Source of the DNA: Nanobdellota archaeon
Lineage (GTDB): Archaea; Nanobdellota; Nanobdellia; Woesearchaeales; GW2011-AR15
Assembly (NCBI GenBank): GCA_018815145.1
Contig: JAHIYL010000301.1
Span: 1-7,133 of the forward strand
Direction of reading: 5' to 3'
DNA length: 7,133 bases
Shown here: one piece after another, positions 4,714 through 7,133 of the stretch
Layout of the letters: every line of letters begins with the position of its first letter
How positions within the stretch are numbered: position 1 is the first letter of the stretch
Notes under the pieces: generated by a model
Seen by the model: only the letters and a program-made list of their open reading frames with translations
Database searches by the model: none
Told to the model about the DNA's origin: nothing
Position numbers and translations under genes: made by a program

Positions 4714-7133
4714 CTATTCAACCTTTTTCCTGAAGAGGCCCTTGAACCAATCAATGATTTTTTTCAGGACACTCCTTTCATAAAGACTGCCGCCGGAAAG
4801 ATCTGTGTTTGAGCTATTGGTTTCATCATTAGATGTACTATCGACTGCAATGTCAGCTGAGGTCTCATCAGGTAATTTTTCCTTCAGGACCTTGATCTTG
4901 TATTTGTTTGAAAATGTATGGTACACATTGTTCTGATATGAATATTCTGCTTCTGTCCTCAGTAGTTCTATCTCTCCTTCTTCTTCAAGTATCAGATCAT
5001 ATGATATCTCTTCACTTTCTCCGGCATCCACATCAATCAGGTGTTCAGCAATATCCCTGACATTGATACTTGCCCTGTCACTGCCGATATTCTCAAATTT
5101 TACTGTGATTTTCACTGGATCACCTACTGCAGCTATGGATGTGTTTGCTGATTTTTCAATTATCACTGCAGGACCTTCAAAAAAGCTTTCCTTCACATCC
5201 AGAGAGACAGAAGATGATAGGGCCTGCCCCGACCTTCCTGCCTTGTCTTCATATTCCAACAGAGAGCCATCCACAACAATTTTTCCTTCTTTTTTGGGTC
5301 TGATCTGCTCTTTCTGTATCTTCACTGTCTCCCCCGGATTGAGTGTAGGAAGGAGGAACACAAAATTGTTCACAGTGTCATAACCCTGACCTTCGCTTGC
5401 ATGCAGCACAAGATTGAAAGCAGGATCCTTTTCCTTATTTTGGAGAGTATAAGTCACAGGGATGTATTGTCCTGCATACAATTCCTGGTTAGGAATCTGT
5501 TTTGTTATTGTTATCTGCAGCCTTTTAGGTACAACCTTAAGGATCTGACTGCCGATGAAAAGATAATTCTTTCCATCTTCTTCCTCATATCGCGCAGATG
5601 AGTTGATCTCATATTCAGTATCATTGAAAAGGGAAGGCCCTGTTATCTTATATGTATAGGCTGTCTTTGTCTCCCCTTTCTTAAGATTGATATAGTTTGA
5701 TGTCGAACCATCAATCTTCAGGCCGGCCGGAAGAGTCTCATATACAAAAATATTGTCTATGTCAGTGTTCCTTTCATTCTTTACATTGACTGTGATTTCA
5801 GAGACCTGGCCTTCTTCTATTGTTCCGGGGTTGTAGGATTTTGTTATGACCAATTTTTTTATAGGTTCAACAATTATGTTAAAATAAAGGCTCTCTTCAA
5901 AGTGTTCTCCATATAATGAATCATAGTTCAGAGTCACATTTACAGGATATTTGATTGTAGTATTGGCATCCGGTGCAAATGAGTTTCCATTTACTATCAC
6001 CTTTGTCCTGTTCTTCTCTATCATATCAAACTCATCTGCAGGAAACTTCAGAAGTTCAGTCTCAAATTTCAGGTCAATGTCTATAAGATCTGTATATATA
6101 TTATTGTTCTTTGCTTTCAGTATGAATTCAATCTTCTGATTGGCGTCAAATTTTTTGTTATCAGCAATGTTTGAATCAAATGTGATTCCTTTTTCCTCAA
6201 CTTCAATCTTTTCCTTAAAGGCTATATTAGGAAATACAATGTCTTCATATTCATAGTCAAGAGTTCCCTGGACAACAGAGACGCCTGTTAGTTTTCCTCT
6301 TAATTTGAATGTGAAATCTTCCTTTTTCTCTGCTTCAAGCTCTCCGTCCCATATGTATGCATTGCCCTTTTTTGACAGAGGGGCCCGATCAATGATCAAT
6401 CCTTCAGGAAACGATATCTGAAGATTGCTTATCTCAATCTTTTTTTCTTCAAGATTAGTCAGGTTGAGTGAAACTTCAACTTCTTCACCTATTTGTACCT
6501 TGCTTTTTGTAGTCCTGATCTCAATCTTAAGGACAGATGATGAATAGATGTGAGTCTCATCAGAGTATTTGGTCTGAGATGAAAAACCATCATAATATTC
6601 AGCAGCAGCATTCAGATTCACGTCAACTTCTTCACTTGTATAGAATGTGTAGGTGCAAGTCTTTGATTCAGCAACATCAAGATTTCCTTTCCAGTATATC
6701 TTATCATCATCGATGATGCATTCACCTGTTATATCATCAATATGGAATTCTTTTGGAAACTCATCAGTAAACACAATATCTTTTGCCTCATATTCACCTT
6801 TATTTTTTATGACGACTGTGAATACTGCTGACTCTCCTATCTTCAGGATATTATTATCAACACTCCTGTCTATCTCTATTTCAGGCTTATAATAGACAAT
6901 ATCTACATATGCCTTGTAGTCACGCAGGTCCGGCAGATACTGGCTGGAATTGAAGCATATTGTCGTCTGCGACAGATCAATACATTCATTCTTGTTCAGT
7001 GTCTTGAGTTCTGCATCAAATTTTATAAGAAGACTTTGTCCCTTGCTTCCTAATAAGAAAGTGTACTTTGCATTGCTTAGCTCAAGAGTCTGATTATTGT
7101 ATATCCAGTCGCTATAGGCAATTTCACTTGCTG
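4714..7133 (-). CDS. Large surface protein with tandem DUF11/CARDB-like domains (N-terminus outside the window)
   Basis: The reading frame is open from the window edge to TAG at 4714-4716, showing 805 residues; the start, and any signal peptide, lies beyond 7133. The GTG at 6774 is an internal Val, since coding continues upstream without a stop. After an N-terminal domain with two nearby Cys (NECIDLSQTTIC), six repeated beta-sandwich domains of about 100 residues follow, at visible residues of about 83-195, 200-310, 316-424, 427-535, 538-648 and 655-748. Each has the DUF11/CARDB pattern: K-x-x-(x)-I-x-x-G-(E/D), then I-T-V-x-(V/F)-x-N-x-(G/E), then a Leu-Pro or Phe-Pro-x-G/E turn, then LxxGE-x-x-x-I/Y. 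Such chains form extracellular stalks or S-layer-associated proteins. About ten N-x-S/T sequons fit glycosylation. A Ser/Thr/Asn/Asp-rich linker (about 750-785) leads to a basic amphipathic C-terminal helix, LKKIIDWFKGLFRKKVE, instead of a membrane anchor. Specific ligand unknown. Confidence 0.85.
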   Translation of the reverse strand, partial: ASEIAYSDWIYNNQTLELSNAKYTFLLGSKGQSLLIKFDAELKTLNKNECIDLSQTTICFNSSQYLPDLRDYKAYVDIVYYKPEIEIDRSVDNNILKIGESAVFTVVIKNKGEYEAKDIVFTDEFPKEFHIDDITGECIIDDDKIYWKGNLDVAESKTCTYTFYTSEEVDVNLNAAAEYYDGFSSQTKYSDETHIYSSSVLKIEIRTTKSKVQIGEEVEVSLNLTNLEEKKIEISNLQISFPEGLIIDRAPLSKKGNAYIWDGELEAEKKEDFTFKLRGKLTGVSVVQGTLDYEYEDIVFPNIAFKEKIEVEEKGITFDSNIADNKKFDANQKIEFILKAKNNNIYTDLIDIDLKFETELLKFPADEFDMIEKNRTKVIVNGNSFAPDANTTIKYPVNVTLNYDSLYGEHFEESLYFNIIVEPIKKLVITKSYNPGTIEEGQVSEITVNVKNERNTDIDNIFVYETLPAGLKIDGSTSNYINLKKGETKTAYTYKITGPSLFNDTEYEINSSARYEEEDGKNYLFIGSQILKVVPKRLQITITKQIPNQELYAGQYIPVTYTLQNKEKDPAFNLVLHASEGQGYDTVNNFVFLLPTLNPGETVKIQKEQIRPKKEGKIVVDGSLLEYEDKAGRSGQALSSSVSLDVKESFFEGPAVIIEKSANTSIAAVGDPVKITVKFENIGSDRASINVRDIAEHLIDVDAGESEEISYDLILEEEGEIELLRTEAEYSYQNNVYHTFSNKYKIKVLKEKLPDETSADIAVDSTSNDETNSSNTDLSGGSLYERSVLKKIIDWFKGLFRKKVE

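Noticed and set aside
4695..4733. Plus-strand mini-ORF beginning MTEIRLTIQPFS
   Set aside because: Only 12 codons and largely overlapping the end of the surface protein gene; no ribosome-binding site.
6772..6774. GTG as the start of the large surface protein
   Set aside because: The frame stays open upstream to the window edge and the upstream residues complete the first DUF11-like domain, so this GTG is an internal valine.
1..7133. CRISPR arrays, tRNA or rRNA genes, insertion sequences, toxin-antitoxin pairs
   Set aside because: No direct DNA repeats with spacers, no cloverleaf or rRNA-like sequence, no transposase motifs and no paired small genes were seen.

Overview
The window looks like a stretch of an AT-rich archaeal genome, most plausibly a DPANN-type lineage (Woesearchaeota/Pacearchaeota-like). 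The support is indirect: archaeal TATA-like boxes (TTTATATA type) lie about 27-55 bases upstream of several start codons. One small gene appears leaderless. Shine-Dalgarno motifs, where present, match GGTGA/GAGG. A long chain of DUF11/CARDB-like beta-sandwich domains is typical of archaeal surface proteins. No rRNA, tRNA, CRISPR or insertion sequence is visible, so the lineage is an inference; an uncultivated bacterial lineage is not fully excluded, because DUF1844 is also common in bacteria.

Layout: bases 19-2008 (+) hold a secreted, cysteine-rich, lipoprotein-like gene. It is split by an apparent +1 frameshift near 553-573 into a 184-codon front part and a 484-codon back part. Its C-terminal two thirds is a tandem array of about six four-cysteine modules that runs across the frameshift. 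Everything after it is on the minus strand and convergent with it: an unrecognised 287-aa protein with a hydrophilic head and three hydrophobic C-terminal segments (2034-2897); a DUF1844 protein with a Lys/Glu-rich tail (2938-3387); a CaCA-family cation/Ca2+ exchanger (3473-4432); a 43-aa two-knuckle zinc-ribbon protein (4501-4632); and the 3' 2.4 kb of a large surface protein with six tandem DUF11-like domains and a C-terminal basic amphipathic helix (4714 to beyond 7133).

How they relate: the minus-strand genes are closely packed (40-85 bases apart), but each of the middle four has its own plausible TATA-like element directly behind the stop codon of the gene before it. They therefore look like neighbouring single-gene units rather than one operon. 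A hairpin plus T-run behind the exchanger gene supports that. The common theme is the cell envelope: two extracellular proteins, one ion transporter and one membrane protein of unknown role. I see no defence, mobile or biosynthetic system. The most unusual object is the frameshifted cysteine-module lipoprotein, whose isoleucine codon use (almost all ATT) also differs from the exchanger gene.
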